Program-made: the position numbers and the translations under genes
Shown: positions 8,401-16,324 of the stretch, piece after piece
Layout: each line of letters starts with the position of its first letter
How positions within the stretch are numbered: position 1 is the stretch's first letter
Source of the DNA: Chitinophaga pinensis
GTDB lineage: Bacteria > Bacteroidota > Bacteroidia > Flavobacteriales_D > Crocinitomicaceae
DNA: 46,390 bases
Direction: 5' to 3'
Assembly: GCA_943324565.2 (NCBI GenBank)
Contig: CALPMC020000013.1
Coordinates: forward strand, 1 to 46,390
The notes under the pieces: generated by a model
Told to the model about the DNA's origin: nothing
The model's input: only the letters and a program-made list of their open reading frames with translations
Databases searched by the model: none

Positions 8401-9491
8401 CTTGAGGTCGCACCAAAGAAATACAAATTATCATCTAAATCACAAATCATACTGTGAACCGTTTCCGTTCCAGCTGTATTGTTTCCTCCTCCTACAAAAG
8501 TACTCCATAACATTTGAGTTCCAGTTGGGTTGTACTTTGTAATAAAGACATCCGTAACACCATAAGAACCAGCCAATGCAGTAAAATTAGAAGTAATGTC
8601 ATACGTCTGATTGTCAGGGGTTGGGAAATTATTTCCGTAAACCGTTCCCCCAGAATAAGCTGTTCCATCGTGACCATATGTTGCGGTCATTCCGAAATTA
8701 TCAGAACTTGCACCATTATAAGTTGCAAAAACCAAAACTGGATCAATTATTAGATCATAATTTGGATTGTATTTCCCTAAATCAAAAGTAACATCGCTAC
8801 CATCAAGAACAAATTTTACTGCCACTTCCTTTTTTTGACCTTCAATAATTTGATACGCATAAGGTTTATTTTCAAAGATCTTCCCCAAATCGGTATCAAT
8901 TACCAAATTTCCTTTTCGGTCGATTCGAAGATTTTTTTGACCTGCGTAGTTCAATTTAATTACAGAGGGATCTATTTGCGGGTTAACTATAAATTCATAT
9001 TTAACCTCATCACCTTGACCAATAACTTTGAAATCAATTCCAGTGTAAAACTCTTTCATCACAGCAGATTCGTAGCCGTGCACATCAGATGCCCACTTAC
9101 TTTGGTCAGTACCAATAAAGTAATTGTAATAAAAATTAGTTGGATTATTTTTTTCAATTCGAGTTACTTTTTTAGAACCAACAAAATTCAAATGCACCAA
9201 GGTTTCTTTAATCGTTTTTCCAGTAAATCCGGGTGTGCTCATTGCATGGGCTTTGTGCATCTCCGAATAATCTTGCAAGTGAAAAATCATTTTATTTTCG
9301 AGAACCCACAATTTTCCGCCATCCATATTTGCTCGAAAAACAACACCTTTTGGCCATTGACCTTTGTTTTCAATCAATGTTTTTCCGGTATTATTTTTAC
9401 TGGCTAATGGTTTAATACTTGCAAGCGACTGTGCATTTATGTTTAGAGAGTAACATAAAATAAAAAACAATGAACGTAAATATAATTTCAT
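5412..9491 (-). CDS. Giant T9SS cargo: DUF7948, SBBP propeller, PKD repeats, gliding-motility C-terminal domain
   Basis: The 1359-residue exported protein starts with a signal peptide ending near NINAQ. Residues about 38-260 match the DUF7948 region (LIENKGQWPKGVVFRANMDG). Residues about 260-770 are SBBP-type beta-propeller repeats (patterns such as YGGSADDACYSVKVDDFDNI). Two PKD domains follow (FLWDFGNGNLDSV and FLWNFGNGTLDSV), then further Ig-like segments. The last 90 residues are the CHU_C/type B sorting domain (FIPNAFTPNGDNNNDVLYV, then FRVFDRWGEMVFES). This domain directs secretion through the type IX system to the cell surface. The protein is probably an adhesin or surface-structure protein; its ligand is unknown. 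It is divergent from parA across a 282-base gap. Confidence 0.9.
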   Translation of the reverse strand: MKLYLRSLFFILCYSLNINAQSLASIKPLASKNNTGKTLIENKGQWPKGVVFRANMDGGKLWVLENKMIFHLQDYSEMHKAHAMSTPGFTGKTIKETLVHLNFVGSKKVTRIEKNNPTNFYYNYFIGTDQSKWASDVHGYESAVMKEFYTGIDFKVIGQGDEVKYEFIVNPQIDPSVIKLNYAGQKNLRIDRKGNLVIDTDLGKIFENKPYAYQIIEGQKKEVAVKFVLDGSDVTFDLGKYNPNYDLIIDPVLVFATYNGASSDNFGMTATYGHDGTAYSGGTVYGNNFPTPDNQTYDITSNFTALAGSYGVTDVFITKYNPTGTQMLWSTFVGGGNNTAGTETVHSMICDLDDNLYFFGATSSADFPTTANAFNQIHNGGGTAEFYYNGVYYSSQGTDIYVAKLSTNGHNLLGSTLVGGSLNDGVNYNAASLPYNSANSYSGLTSNYGDQFRGEIMLDQNNNILVASSTKSTNFPVANAVQGTNGGGQDGVVFKLAANFQTLLFSSYYGGSADDACYSVKVDDFDNIIFAGGTKSTNLIATTGGWQPANAGGTAEGFVVKLPPTGNNITQASYIGRNQYDQVFFVEVDRDNNIFLLGQSVGGTFPVVNAPYSNGNSSNFIIKLNPALNTNMASTRFGNGSTAINVSPAAFLVDVCGNIYVSAWGANILQSTALSGMPVTPDAFRLTPPNGFDFYLLVLKRDFGGILYGTYIGGNQSEEHVDGGTSRFDKNGIVYQSVCAGCGNNDDFPTTPGAWSATNNSNNCNNAIYKFDTGVIPNAEFTTDQAEGCQNFTVTFDNISSEDDTFLWDFGNGNLDSVTVNPVITYDTPGTYQVNLYVTDSFCLIIDTARITITVLDSIQIDLPDTLKLCNLLPTQLIANSYGTGDYFIWSTSPNFTNPLNIPSDSIITVSPPDGKYYIKVGNQYCDRIDSVVVIFDVPPTAEITLNNQQGCAPLTVTLTNSSVQTSYFLWNFGNGTLDSVNTTTSVTYSTPGTYQITLTIVDDVCPANDTETVTIIVSPGVTISLVDTISLCASVPITFNPIVGGGATEFIWSSTNQFSDTLNTDLTQSSLTVNDPATGYYYFQASSNECENSDSVFVEFTSASLTLTGDNLVCLGETTTITAASTNPTITFTHSWSPSTIIVSPTTSNQVQVNPTTSQYLYLNASSSNGCFIEDSIYISVSTINPSSVVASASQTIVSPGTTVVLSGTPSGMSSYSWAPTTGLATPNAQTTNALVNETTIFTLTVSDGICSVSDTVEVKVYTIICEDPYVFIPNAFTPNGDNNNDVLYVRGIWIEKMIFRVFDRWGEMVFESTDPNFGWDGIFRGKKLDPDVYDYYLDVTCIGGLQSITKGNVTLMK

Positions 9492-9724
9492 TTTCTAAGT
9501 TTTGAATTACTAAAATAGCTAAATAAATTGAATTTTGTTTCTTTAACAAAAAACACACTTTTTTTATATCTGATATAATTAAATTTCTCTACTTGTTTAG
9601 TACCACTTTTCCTCGGCTGAATCTCATTAACTCACTCCCAAAGTTCTATAAGTCCTAAATGCCTAATATCAAAAAATCTAAAAAAACAATTAATAAAAAC
9701 TCGTTGATAAGTTCCTTAAGGATT

Positions 9725-9757
9725 TTTGAAATTTGACAAGAACAAGCACTAATTTTA
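9725..9757 (+). promoter_or_regulatory. Candidate parA promoter
   Basis: TTTG at 9725-9728, a 21-base spacer, then TAATTTTA at 9750-9757, one base off the Bacteroidota -7 consensus TAnnTTTG. The parA ATG follows 16 bases later. The rest of the 282-base divergent gap (9492-9773) is AT-rich, with no parS-like palindrome and no other recognisable element. Confidence 0.35.
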
Positions 9758-9773
9758 TAGCTCAATTTTAGTT

Positions 9774-10586
9774 ATGGGAAAAATCATTGCGATTGCCAAT
9801 CAAAAAGGCGGTGTAGGAAAAACAACAACTGCGATAAATCTCGGCGGATGTTTAGGTGTTTTGGAATACAAAACCTTGATTATCGATGCTGATCCGCAAG
9901 CAAATTCAACTTCTGGAAATGGATTCGACCCGAAAAATTCACGTAATATTTATGATTGCTTGGTGAATGGTGTGCATCCTAAAGATTTGATTCTCAACAC
10001 AGCAAATCCAAATTTAGACATTCTACCTTCTCACATGGACTTGGTAGGCGCTGAAATCGAAATGATTAATATGCCTAATCGCGAGTACTTGTTGAAAAAA
10101 GCATTAGAGAAAGTTAAGGATGAATACGATTTTATTTTAATCGACTGTTCGCCTTCACTTGGTTTGATTACTGTCAATTCAATTGTTGCTGCAGACTCTG
10201 TGATGATTCCTGTTCAAAGTGAATATTTTGCCTTAGAAGGTTTGACGAAATTGTTAAATACAATTAAAATCATTCAAGGTCGCTTAAATCCAGAATTAGA
10301 AATCGAAGGGATTTTGTTGACAATGTACGATACGCGTTTAAGAATGGCGAATCAAGTAGTAGACGAAGTAAAAACACATTTTCAAGAATTGGTTTTTGAT
10401 ACAGTCATCCACAGAAATACAACTATCACAGAAGCATCGAGTTATGGAAAAACGGTTATAATGTATGATGCCGCTTCCAAAGGTTCCACCAATTATCTTA
10501 ACTTTGCGCGCGAAATCTTGCAAAAAAATAATTTGACTAAGATTGGCAACGACGACAAAAAAATTGAGATAGACCATGAGCTCTAA
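9774..10586 (+). CDS. parA: Chromosome partitioning ATPase ParA (Soj)
   Basis: A 270-residue ParA/MinD-type ATPase with the deviant Walker A box KGGVGKTT at 11-18 directly after the N-terminal strand. It also has DADPQANST (Walker A') near residue 38 and LIDCSPSLG (Walker B) near residue 123. The short N-terminus, with no extra helix-turn-helix, is typical of chromosomal ParA. With ParB it segregates the origin region. It overlaps parB by 11 bases and heads the conserved parA-parB-DUF5683-dapB-lepB-wbqC block, where tight spacing implies one operon. Confidence 0.95.
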   Translation: MGKIIAIANQKGGVGKTTTAINLGGCLGVLEYKTLIIDADPQANSTSGNGFDPKNSRNIYDCLVNGVHPKDLILNTANPNLDILPSHMDLVGAEIEMINMPNREYLLKKALEKVKDEYDFILIDCSPSLGLITVNSIVAADSVMIPVQSEYFALEGLTKLLNTIKIIQGRLNPELEIEGILLTMYDTRLRMANQVVDEVKTHFQELVFDTVIHRNTTITEASSYGKTVIMYDAASKGSTNYLNFAREILQKNNLTKIGNDDKKIEIDHEL

Positions 10587-11472
10587 TGCAAAAAAGCAAC
10601 CAGCACTCGGAAGAGGATTAGGTGCATTACTTCAAAATTCAGAAACTGACATTACGACTTCAGGAACAGCAATCGCTGGCTCAGTTTCTTTGTTACCTAT
10701 TGAAGCAATTGAAGCAAATCCGTTCAATCCGAGAACAAATTTCGAAAAAGAGGCATTGGATGATTTATGTCGCTCCATTCAGGTTCATGGAATAATTCAG
10801 CCTTTAACTGTTCGTAAATTAGGTAGAGATAAATACCAATTAATTTCAGGTGAAAGACGCTTTCGTGCTTCGCAATTGGCTGGTTTAACAGAAGTTCCTG
10901 CTTACATCCGAATTGCAAACGATCAAACGATGCTTGAAATGGCATTGGTGGAAAATATACAACGAGAAGATTTAAATGCTATCGAAGTGGCAATTTCCTA
11001 CCAACGTTTGATTGAAGAATGTAAACTAACACAAGAACAATTGAGCGAGAAGATTGCAAAATCTCGTTCCAACATAGCTAATTATTTACGTTTATTGAAA
11101 CTACCTGTTGAGATTCAAGCTGGTGTTCGTGACAACCTAATTTCAATGGGACACGCACGTGCTTTAGTGACTATTCCCGATGAAGCTGAACAAATTAGAC
11201 GTTTCAATTTAATCATCTCTGAAAATTTGTCTGTTCGAGATATTGAAAATCTATCTAAAAACGGTACAAAAACAGTTACAACCTCAAGCTCGCCAAAACA
11301 GAGTTTAAAACCTTTAAATTCTTCGCAGGAAGCAATAAAAAACTTCATTGCTGATCGTTTTTTAACGAAAGTTAGTATCGAAAAAGCAGCGAAAGGAAAT
11401 GGGAAATTAGTATTGCATTTCAATTCTGAAAGTGATTTAAACCGATTGATTGAGTTATTGAAAAATTCATGA
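10576..11472 (+). CDS. parB: Chromosome partitioning protein ParB (Spo0J), CTPase/DNA-clamp
   Basis: A 298-residue ParB. It has the N-terminal ALGRGLGALL segment (residues 10-19) that contacts ParA in this family, the CTP-binding domain with SGERRFRA (GERR at 92-95), and ENIQREDLN near 126-134. A helix-turn-helix follows at about 152-175 (LTQEQLSEKIAKSRSNIANY) for parS recognition, and a C-terminal dimerisation region from about 240. It overlaps parA by 11 bases and its stop overlaps the next start (ATGA). No parS sequence was found in the window, so its binding site lies elsewhere. Confidence 0.95.
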   Translation: MSSNAKKQPALGRGLGALLQNSETDITTSGTAIAGSVSLLPIEAIEANPFNPRTNFEKEALDDLCRSIQVHGIIQPLTVRKLGRDKYQLISGERRFRASQLAGLTEVPAYIRIANDQTMLEMALVENIQREDLNAIEVAISYQRLIEECKLTQEQLSEKIAKSRSNIANYLRLLKLPVEIQAGVRDNLISMGHARALVTIPDEAEQIRRFNLIISENLSVRDIENLSKNGTKTVTTSSSPKQSLKPLNSSQEAIKNFIADRFLTKVSIEKAAKGNGKLVLHFNSESDLNRLIELLKNS

Positions 11473-12011
11473 ATCGAATTTTATTAATTTTATTACTTTT
11501 TATTTCTTATTCGTCTTATTCTCAAGACACTATTCCCGATAGCTTAAAGCATCCATATAAAAAAGCAATGCTTTATTCTGCTATCCTTCCAGGCGCTGGG
11601 CAAGTTTACAATTCTATTAATTCTGATTTGCGACCAAAAAAAGCATATTGGAAAGTTCCTTTAATTTACACCGCCTTGGGAACCGCGGGTTATTTTCTTG
11701 TTTCTAATCAATTGACCCAGAAATCCTTAAAAACGGAATACACCAGACGTATGGAAAATTCATTGGATTTAAACCCCACATGGGAACCTTACGATGACCA
11801 AGGAGTGTTGTTTCTTTATCGTCAATATTTGGATTGGCGCGATTTATCCATTCTTGGACTTGCTGCTGTTTATTTTATTCAAATTGCAGATGCCGCTGTT
11901 GAAGCACATTTCTTACACTTTGACGTCAGTGAAAACCTAACCATGAAATTTGAACCGACGTTAATGAATTATAAAAGTCCAGGAATAAGTCTTAAAATGT
12001 CCTTCCGTTAA
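11469..12011 (+). CDS. DUF5683 domain membrane protein
   Basis: A 180-residue protein with a signal peptide (cleavage likely after SYSQ) and the DUF5683 pattern: a proline/glycine-rich segment AILPGAGQVYN near residue 40, a hydrophobic helix (LIYTALGTAGYFLV), the segment YRRYLDWRDLS-like at 117-127 (here YRQYLDWRDLS), and a second helix before VEAHFLHFDVS. The function is unknown. Families at this position between parB and dapB are conserved across Bacteroidota. The start codon overlaps the parB stop by four bases, implying translational coupling. Confidence 0.85.
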   Translation: MNRILLILLLFISYSSYSQDTIPDSLKHPYKKAMLYSAILPGAGQVYNSINSDLRPKKAYWKVPLIYTALGTAGYFLVSNQLTQKSLKTEYTRRMENSLDLNPTWEPYDDQGVLFLYRQYLDWRDLSILGLAAVYFIQIADAAVEAHFLHFDVSENLTMKFEPTLMNYKSPGISLKMSFR

Positions 12012-12022
12012 CTTGAAAATCT

Positions 12023-12030
12023 TATTTTTG
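12023..12030 (+). promoter_or_regulatory. Candidate -7 box immediately before dapB
   Basis: TATTTTTG matches TAnnTTTG exactly and ends five bases before the dapB ATG at 12036, so a transcript from it would be leaderless or nearly so. No -33 TTTG at the expected spacing is visible, which weakens the call. It could be an internal promoter of the operon. Confidence 0.3.
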
Positions 12031-12035
12031 CTTGC

Positions 12036-12770
12036 ATGAAAATCGCGCTTATCGGTTACGGGAAAATGGGAAAGGCAATAGAATCTATTGCTTTAGAACG
12101 CGGACATGAAATTGTTGCTGTTTTCAACAGTGAAAATCCTTTCAAAAACAATGCAACGACATTAAGTAAAATCGAATCAGCAGATGTTGCTATCGAGTTT
12201 ACTCAGCCTTCCCTTGCAATTACCCATATTTTAACTGCACTTGAATTGAATCTTCCAATCGTTGTTGGAACTACCGCATGGCAAAAAGAAGGTTTACAGT
12301 TAGTTAGCGAAAAAGTGAAGGCAAATAACGGAAGCTTATTACACGCAAGTAATTTCAGCGTTGGTGTAAATATTTTATTTGCATTGAATAAAAAACTAGC
12401 CTCCTTAATGGAAAATCAATCGGATTACTCGGTTGAAATCACAGAGATTCATCATATCCAAAAACTAGATGCACCAAGCGGTACAGCTGTTAGTTTGGCT
12501 CAAGATATCATAACCAATAATTCGCACTATTCTCAATGGGAATTAAATGAAAATCAAACCATTAACGAACAAACAATTCCAATAACTGCACTTCGCGAAC
12601 CTGAAGTTCCAGGGACACATTTCGTTCGTTATAATTCTGAAATAGATACAATTACACTTGCACATCACGCTCATAATCGCAAAGGTTTTGCCTTAGGTTC
12701 AGTGATTGCTGCAGAATTTTTAAAAGACAAAAAAGGACTATTTACGATGTCCGATGTATTAAACCTATAA
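12036..12770 (+). CDS. dapB: 4-hydroxy-tetrahydrodipicolinate reductase DapB
   Basis: A 244-residue cytosolic enzyme of the diaminopimelate/lysine pathway. It reduces 4-hydroxy-tetrahydrodipicolinate with NAD(P)H. Visible signatures are the dinucleotide motif GYGKMGKA at 7-14, VVGTTAW near 77-82, and the active-site segment EIHHIQKLDAPSGTA with His139/His140 and Lys143. Length is slightly shorter than the E. coli enzyme, as is usual in Bacteroidota. It is followed three bases later by lepB, in the conserved partition/cell-envelope block. Confidence 0.95.
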   Translation: MKIALIGYGKMGKAIESIALERGHEIVAVFNSENPFKNNATTLSKIESADVAIEFTQPSLAITHILTALELNLPIVVGTTAWQKEGLQLVSEKVKANNGSLLHASNFSVGVNILFALNKKLASLMENQSDYSVEITEIHHIQKLDAPSGTAVSLAQDIITNNSHYSQWELNENQTINEQTIPITALREPEVPGTHFVRYNSEIDTITLAHHAHNRKGFALGSVIAAEFLKDKKGLFTMSDVLNL

Positions 12771-12773
12771 ATT

Positions 12774-14642
12774 ATGAGCTTCTTTTATTTTTACCTATTA
12801 ATTCTTGTTCATCCTTATCTTTCACTTTGGTGGATGAGTTTTCCAAAAGCTGGAAGAAAAAGTTGGGAAGCTTTAATTCCTGGTTACAATTATTTTGTAA
12901 TGTTCAAAATTACTTGTGACAAGCCTTTTTGGTCACTTTTGATGTTATTTCCTGGGGTGCATTTAATTATGTTGGCAACAGCTAACGTTAGTTATTTAAG
13001 ACGTTTCGGCTATTATTCTTTTACAGATACTTTACAAGGAATACTTTTTCCTTATTTATTAATGTACAAAGTAACACAAGAACAAGCTGTTTTTGGCGCT
13101 GAAACAAATTGGTCAAATTCGCGCGATACAGAAATTCGTAAATGGGGCGATCACATTGTTTTGTTTTTATGTTTACCTGTAGTTGGACACGTGATTGCAT
13201 TGGCGATTGGTGCTGTGACAAGAGAACAACCGGGAGTAAAATCACGTGTGAAAGAATGGGGAGATTCCATCTTATTTGCCTTAGTTGCTGCGAGTATTAT
13301 CAGAACTTATGTTTTTGAACCCTTCCAAATCCCAACAGGTTCGATGGAAAAAACATTATTAGTAGGTGATTTCTTATTTGTGAATAAATTGGCTTATGGT
13401 CCGAAAGTTCCGGTTACTCCTCTCTCCTACCCGCTTGTTCACAATACTATTCCTTGGGTGAATATCAAATCCTACACAACACTGGAAAAAGGAAGCTACA
13501 CACGATTACCAGGATTTGGAAAAGTAAACAGAAATGATGTGGTAGTTTTCAATTATCCTTCTGGTGACACAGCTGTTTATGATCCTAGAATGCCTGATGG
13601 GTTAATGGGTCACGATTATCACGGGATTGTAAATGAAGAAGCGTTTTACCAATTCAATTCTTCTGCTGAAAATGGTCAGAAATACAGAGAATTGAATGAT
13701 AAATTATTGAAACAAGGAAAAACAAAACAAGAAGCTGATAGTATTGCGAACGATATTTTCTACCGCTACTTTATAGAAACAAACTGGAAATGGAAACAAT
13801 TAGCAAAAGAAAAATTAGCGAGAGGTGAATTTCCGGGTGAGCCTAACGAAATGACCCACGGAGGTTTAATCTATCGTCCTGTTGATAAGCGTGAAAACTA
13901 CATTAAACGTTGTGTAGGAATTCCTGGAGACAAACTAAAAATAGTTAATTCAGTTCTTTATGTGAATGGAAAAAGCGCTTATGTTTCTCCTGAACAATGT
14001 TTAAAATATAAAATTGAAAAGACTAAAGTTACTTTCCCAAATCAAGAAGAAATGTTCAGTCGATATGGACTTGAAAATGATCCTTCTGGTGCGAGAATTG
14101 ACTTTGAAACACGTGACCAAACGTATTACTTTTTTAATTTAACACGTTCTGAAAAACAAAAAATTGAAAAAGATTTCAAAATCAAATTGGAAGTTGATAT
14201 AACGCCACAATACAGTAAATCAAAAGATTACAAACCAAATATTGGCGAGTTGATTGATAATATTAGAACTTTTCCTAAGGATTTCTACGTGAACAATAAC
14301 GTTACTAATTTTGAAGAATTCCAAGTACCTTTCAAAGGAAAAGTGGTTGATTTCAAAAAAGAGAACATTGCTTATTACCGAAGAATTATCACTGCTTACG
14401 AAGGTCACAAGTTAGTGGAGAAAAAAGATGGTATTTACATCGACGGTAAGAAAACTACGACCTACAAAATCCAAATGAATTACTATTGGTTGATGGGAGA
14501 TAATCGCTACAACTCAGCAGATTCAAGAATTTGGGGTTTTGTTCCTGAAGATCACGTTGTTGGTCGTGCTTCTTTGGTTTGGTTTTCGAAAAGCGCTTAT
14601 ATGGGTATTCGTTGGGAACGTTTATTCAAGCTTATAAAATAA
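12774..14642 (+). CDS. lepB: Signal peptidase I (LepB), Bacteroidota type with large insertions
   Basis: A 622-residue membrane peptidase that removes signal peptides from exported proteins. Several hydrophobic segments in residues 1-180 precede the catalytic region. Box B is PTGSMEKTL with nucleophile Ser190. Box D is YIKRCVGIPGD with general-base Lys378. Box E is MGDNRYNSADSR at about 574-585. The Ser-Lys spacing is 188 residues, against 55 in E. coli LepB, and about 195 residues separate Lys from the GDNR box, so two extra domains are inserted in the periplasmic part. All catalytic residues are present. It overlaps wbqC by one base (TAATG). Confidence 0.93.
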   Translation: MSFFYFYLLILVHPYLSLWWMSFPKAGRKSWEALIPGYNYFVMFKITCDKPFWSLLMLFPGVHLIMLATANVSYLRRFGYYSFTDTLQGILFPYLLMYKVTQEQAVFGAETNWSNSRDTEIRKWGDHIVLFLCLPVVGHVIALAIGAVTREQPGVKSRVKEWGDSILFALVAASIIRTYVFEPFQIPTGSMEKTLLVGDFLFVNKLAYGPKVPVTPLSYPLVHNTIPWVNIKSYTTLEKGSYTRLPGFGKVNRNDVVVFNYPSGDTAVYDPRMPDGLMGHDYHGIVNEEAFYQFNSSAENGQKYRELNDKLLKQGKTKQEADSIANDIFYRYFIETNWKWKQLAKEKLARGEFPGEPNEMTHGGLIYRPVDKRENYIKRCVGIPGDKLKIVNSVLYVNGKSAYVSPEQCLKYKIEKTKVTFPNQEEMFSRYGLENDPSGARIDFETRDQTYYFFNLTRSEKQKIEKDFKIKLEVDITPQYSKSKDYKPNIGELIDNIRTFPKDFYVNNNVTNFEEFQVPFKGKVVDFKKENIAYYRRIITAYEGHKLVEKKDGIYIDGKKTTTYKIQMNYYWLMGDNRYNSADSRIWGFVPEDHVVGRASLVWFSKSAYMGIRWERLFKLIK

Positions 14643-15232
14643 TGACGGTTTTTCCAATTGCTTATTTTCCTTCCATTTTATATTGTAGAGAATGGTTTCA
14701 AAGTGAAAATAGTCTTTTGGAAATACACGAAAATTTTCCGAAACAAACGATTCGCAACCGCTGTGAGATTCTAACTGGTAATGGCGTTTTACGATTGAGT
14801 GTTCCAGTGGTACATCAAAGTGGAGTAAAAATTCCTACACACGAAGTAAAAATCATTCAAACAGGCTCTTGGAAAACAGACCATTGGCGAGCAATTGAAA
14901 GTGCTTATTCCTACGCTCCTTACTTTGAGGATTATGCACAAGACATTCAAAACATCATCTTTGAAAGCACTGGTTTACTCCTTGAAACGAATTTAAAATG
15001 TTTGGAATTAATTGCTACAATATTGGATAAACCGCTCGATATTGATACTACTTCGGAATACTTATTTGAAGTTGAAAAGGATTTCAGAACTACTGATTTT
15101 TCATCCAAAGAAAACTGGAATTTGCCAAGTTATCAACAGGTGTTTTCTTACAATAAACCTTTCACTCCGAATTTATCAATGATTGATTTAATCTTTAACG
15201 AAGGACCGTTTTGTCGGAAATGGATTTTGTAA
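14642..15232 (+). CDS. WbqC family protein
   Basis: A 196-residue protein of the WbqC-like family, often found with surface-polysaccharide or cell-envelope genes. Recognisable segments are PIAYFPSILYCREWF at the N-terminus, the NRCEILTGNGVLRLSVPV stretch, and GSWKTDHWRAIESAYSYAPY. The biochemical role of the family is uncertain. An earlier TTG at 14579 is in frame but would lie deep inside lepB. The ATG at 14642 gives TAATG coupling with the lepB stop and the expected family N-terminus, so I chose it. Confidence 0.85.
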   Translation: MTVFPIAYFPSILYCREWFQSENSLLEIHENFPKQTIRNRCEILTGNGVLRLSVPVVHQSGVKIPTHEVKIIQTGSWKTDHWRAIESAYSYAPYFEDYAQDIQNIIFESTGLLLETNLKCLELIATILDKPLDIDTTSEYLFEVEKDFRTTDFSSKENWNLPSYQQVFSYNKPFTPNLSMIDLIFNEGPFCRKWIL

Positions 15233-15286
15233 AATTTGAATCTTCACTTTCGTAAAAGTAAATTATTACAATTATGAAAGTCAGTC

Positions 15287-15305
15287 ATTTTACCCGAAGT
15301 AAAAT
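15287..15305. repeat. Hairpin palindrome
   Basis: ATTTTAC (15287-15293), a five-base spacer CCGAA, then GTAAAAT (15299-15305): a perfect seven-base-pair stem within the wbqC/DUF2490 convergent gap. Confidence 0.5.
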
Positions 15306-15438
15306 CTATTTAGCAAATATTAGCGAAAAACATTGACCTTGAATTTCTAGGTTTTAGCTACTGAACTGAAACTGTTAATTTTTAAAATTTCTGTAAGAAC
15401 ATTTTTAAAAAATTTCAGTTTTCAGAAAGGAGTTAAAA

Positions 15439-15487
15439 TTGTTCGCAACGAGCTTTAAATATTAGAAGAACAATAATTTGCGAACAA
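15439..15487. repeat. 10-bp perfect inverted repeat with 29-base spacer
   Basis: TTGTTCGCAA at 15439-15448 is repeated as its exact reverse complement TTGCGAACAA at 15478-15487. The arms are more GC-rich than the surrounding DNA. They could be two half-sites for a DNA-binding protein, the foot of an RNA stem, or ends of a small decayed element. No flanking direct repeat was seen. Confidence 0.55.
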
Positions 15488-15514
15488 AAAGAAATTCAGA
15501 GTCTTGATTTTTTG

Positions 15515-15540
15515 ATTCTTTTTCATCAAGGAAAAAGAAT
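15515..15540. repeat. 10-bp stem hairpin, REP-like
   Basis: ATTCTTTTTC (15515-15524), loop ATCAAG, then GAAAAAGAAT (15531-15540) form a perfect ten-base-pair stem. A tract of nine A residues follows shortly. On the minus strand this gives a T-tract before the hairpin rather than after it, so it is not a standard terminator for the DUF2490 gene. On the plus strand no T run follows. Confidence 0.55.
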
Positions 15541-15634
15541 GGCAAAAAAAAATTAGCTTAAATCCTGATTATCACAAGGATTCTGATTTTCTAATACTGA
15601 GTCTTATAAAGCATTCAATCACTTTAAAAAGAAC

Positions 15635-16324
15635 TCAATCTTTCTTCTCCTTTTTCTTTTTAATTTGAAAGGTATAACTCAAATTAAATATATGGCGATT
15701 TAATGGAGTTGCCAACTGAATCCGTTGGTCGAAAATATAGCCAAATTCAACTTTATGTGGTCCTTTTAAATCCAATGCAAAGGCAACGGAATAACGGATT
15801 TTTGTAAAACGATTTCCTAGTTCATAATTACTTGGGTCATAGAAAAACTCTGTGCTAATTTGAGGTGTTAATGGGAAATTATTGATATCGTAAGAAATGC
15901 TCGGTTTAATTCTGAACGATTCATCAAATTCAGGCTCATAAGTCCCAACAAATAATTGCGAAAATGAATATTGATAGCGCAAACGCAAACCTAAATCCAA
16001 CCTTTTTTTCGTTTTAGAAAATTGTAAGTTAAAATTTAACCGATGATTTGAAGAGTAGTTTGAATTATCTTGTCTATCAGAAATATAGCGATAATCAATT
16101 GAAGGTTTAAGCCATTTTTTGAATTTGTATTTTATGGAAGCTTGACCGAAAGTTGTTTGCAAATTATAATTTCCCAAGCGATTATTCCAATCGATAGTGT
16201 ACTCAAATTTGTCATTCAATTTTCCAGTAATTCCTGTTTCTGCCCAAACTTGAAAGTAATTCTGTTGGCTTGAAACAAAATTAATGGATAAACTAAACAG
16301 TAAAAAGGCACAAAAACGAATCAT
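15635..16324 (-). CDS. DUF2490 domain outer-membrane protein
   Basis: A 229-residue exported beta-barrel-type protein. A signal peptide ends near NFVSSQ, followed by the DUF2490 opening QVWAETGITGKLNDKFEYTI and alternating strands such as IKYKFKKWLKPSIDYRYI. The tail is an unusually basic KKKKEKKD. DUF2490 proteins are predicted outer-membrane barrels of unknown function. Its ATG overlaps the stop of the upstream lipoprotein gene by one base (TAATG), so the two are translated as a pair. Confidence 0.85.
   Translation of the reverse strand: MIRFCAFLLFSLSINFVSSQQNYFQVWAETGITGKLNDKFEYTIDWNNRLGNYNLQTTFGQASIKYKFKKWLKPSIDYRYISDRQDNSNYSSNHRLNFNLQFSKTKKRLDLGLRLRYQYSFSQLFVGTYEPEFDESFRIKPSISYDINNFPLTPQISTEFFYDPSNYELGNRFTKIRYSVAFALDLKGPHKVEFGYIFDQRIQLATPLNRHIFNLSYTFQIKKKKEKKD

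Larger units (their letters stand above)
15233..15634. other. 402-base gap rich in inverted repeats, no gene seen
   Basis: This spacer separates the convergent wbqC and DUF2490 genes. It encodes no convincing protein but contains four perfect inverted repeats, three of which are listed separately. The fourth is AACTGAAA at 15364-15371 with TTTCAGTT at 15413-15420. It may hold bidirectional termination, a structured RNA, or remains of a small repeat element. Confidence 0.5.

Noticed and set aside
8835-9407. 190-residue plus-strand frame
   Set aside because: Antisense to the DUF7948 region of the large T9SS cargo; no start context, no domain, and unusual residue make-up.
9492-9773. parS site or replication origin next to parA
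   Set aside because: No 16-base parS-like palindrome of the TGTTTCACGTGAAACA type and no DnaA-box cluster was seen by eye in the gap or in parAB.
14579-14641. TTG-started N-terminal extension of the WbqC-like protein
   Set aside because: It overlaps the end of lepB by 64 bases and lacks family similarity; the ATG at 14642 gives the family N-terminus and TAATG coupling.
15439-15487. Terminal inverted repeats of a miniature transposon
   Set aside because: The enclosed spacer is only 29 bases and no flanking target-site duplication is visible.
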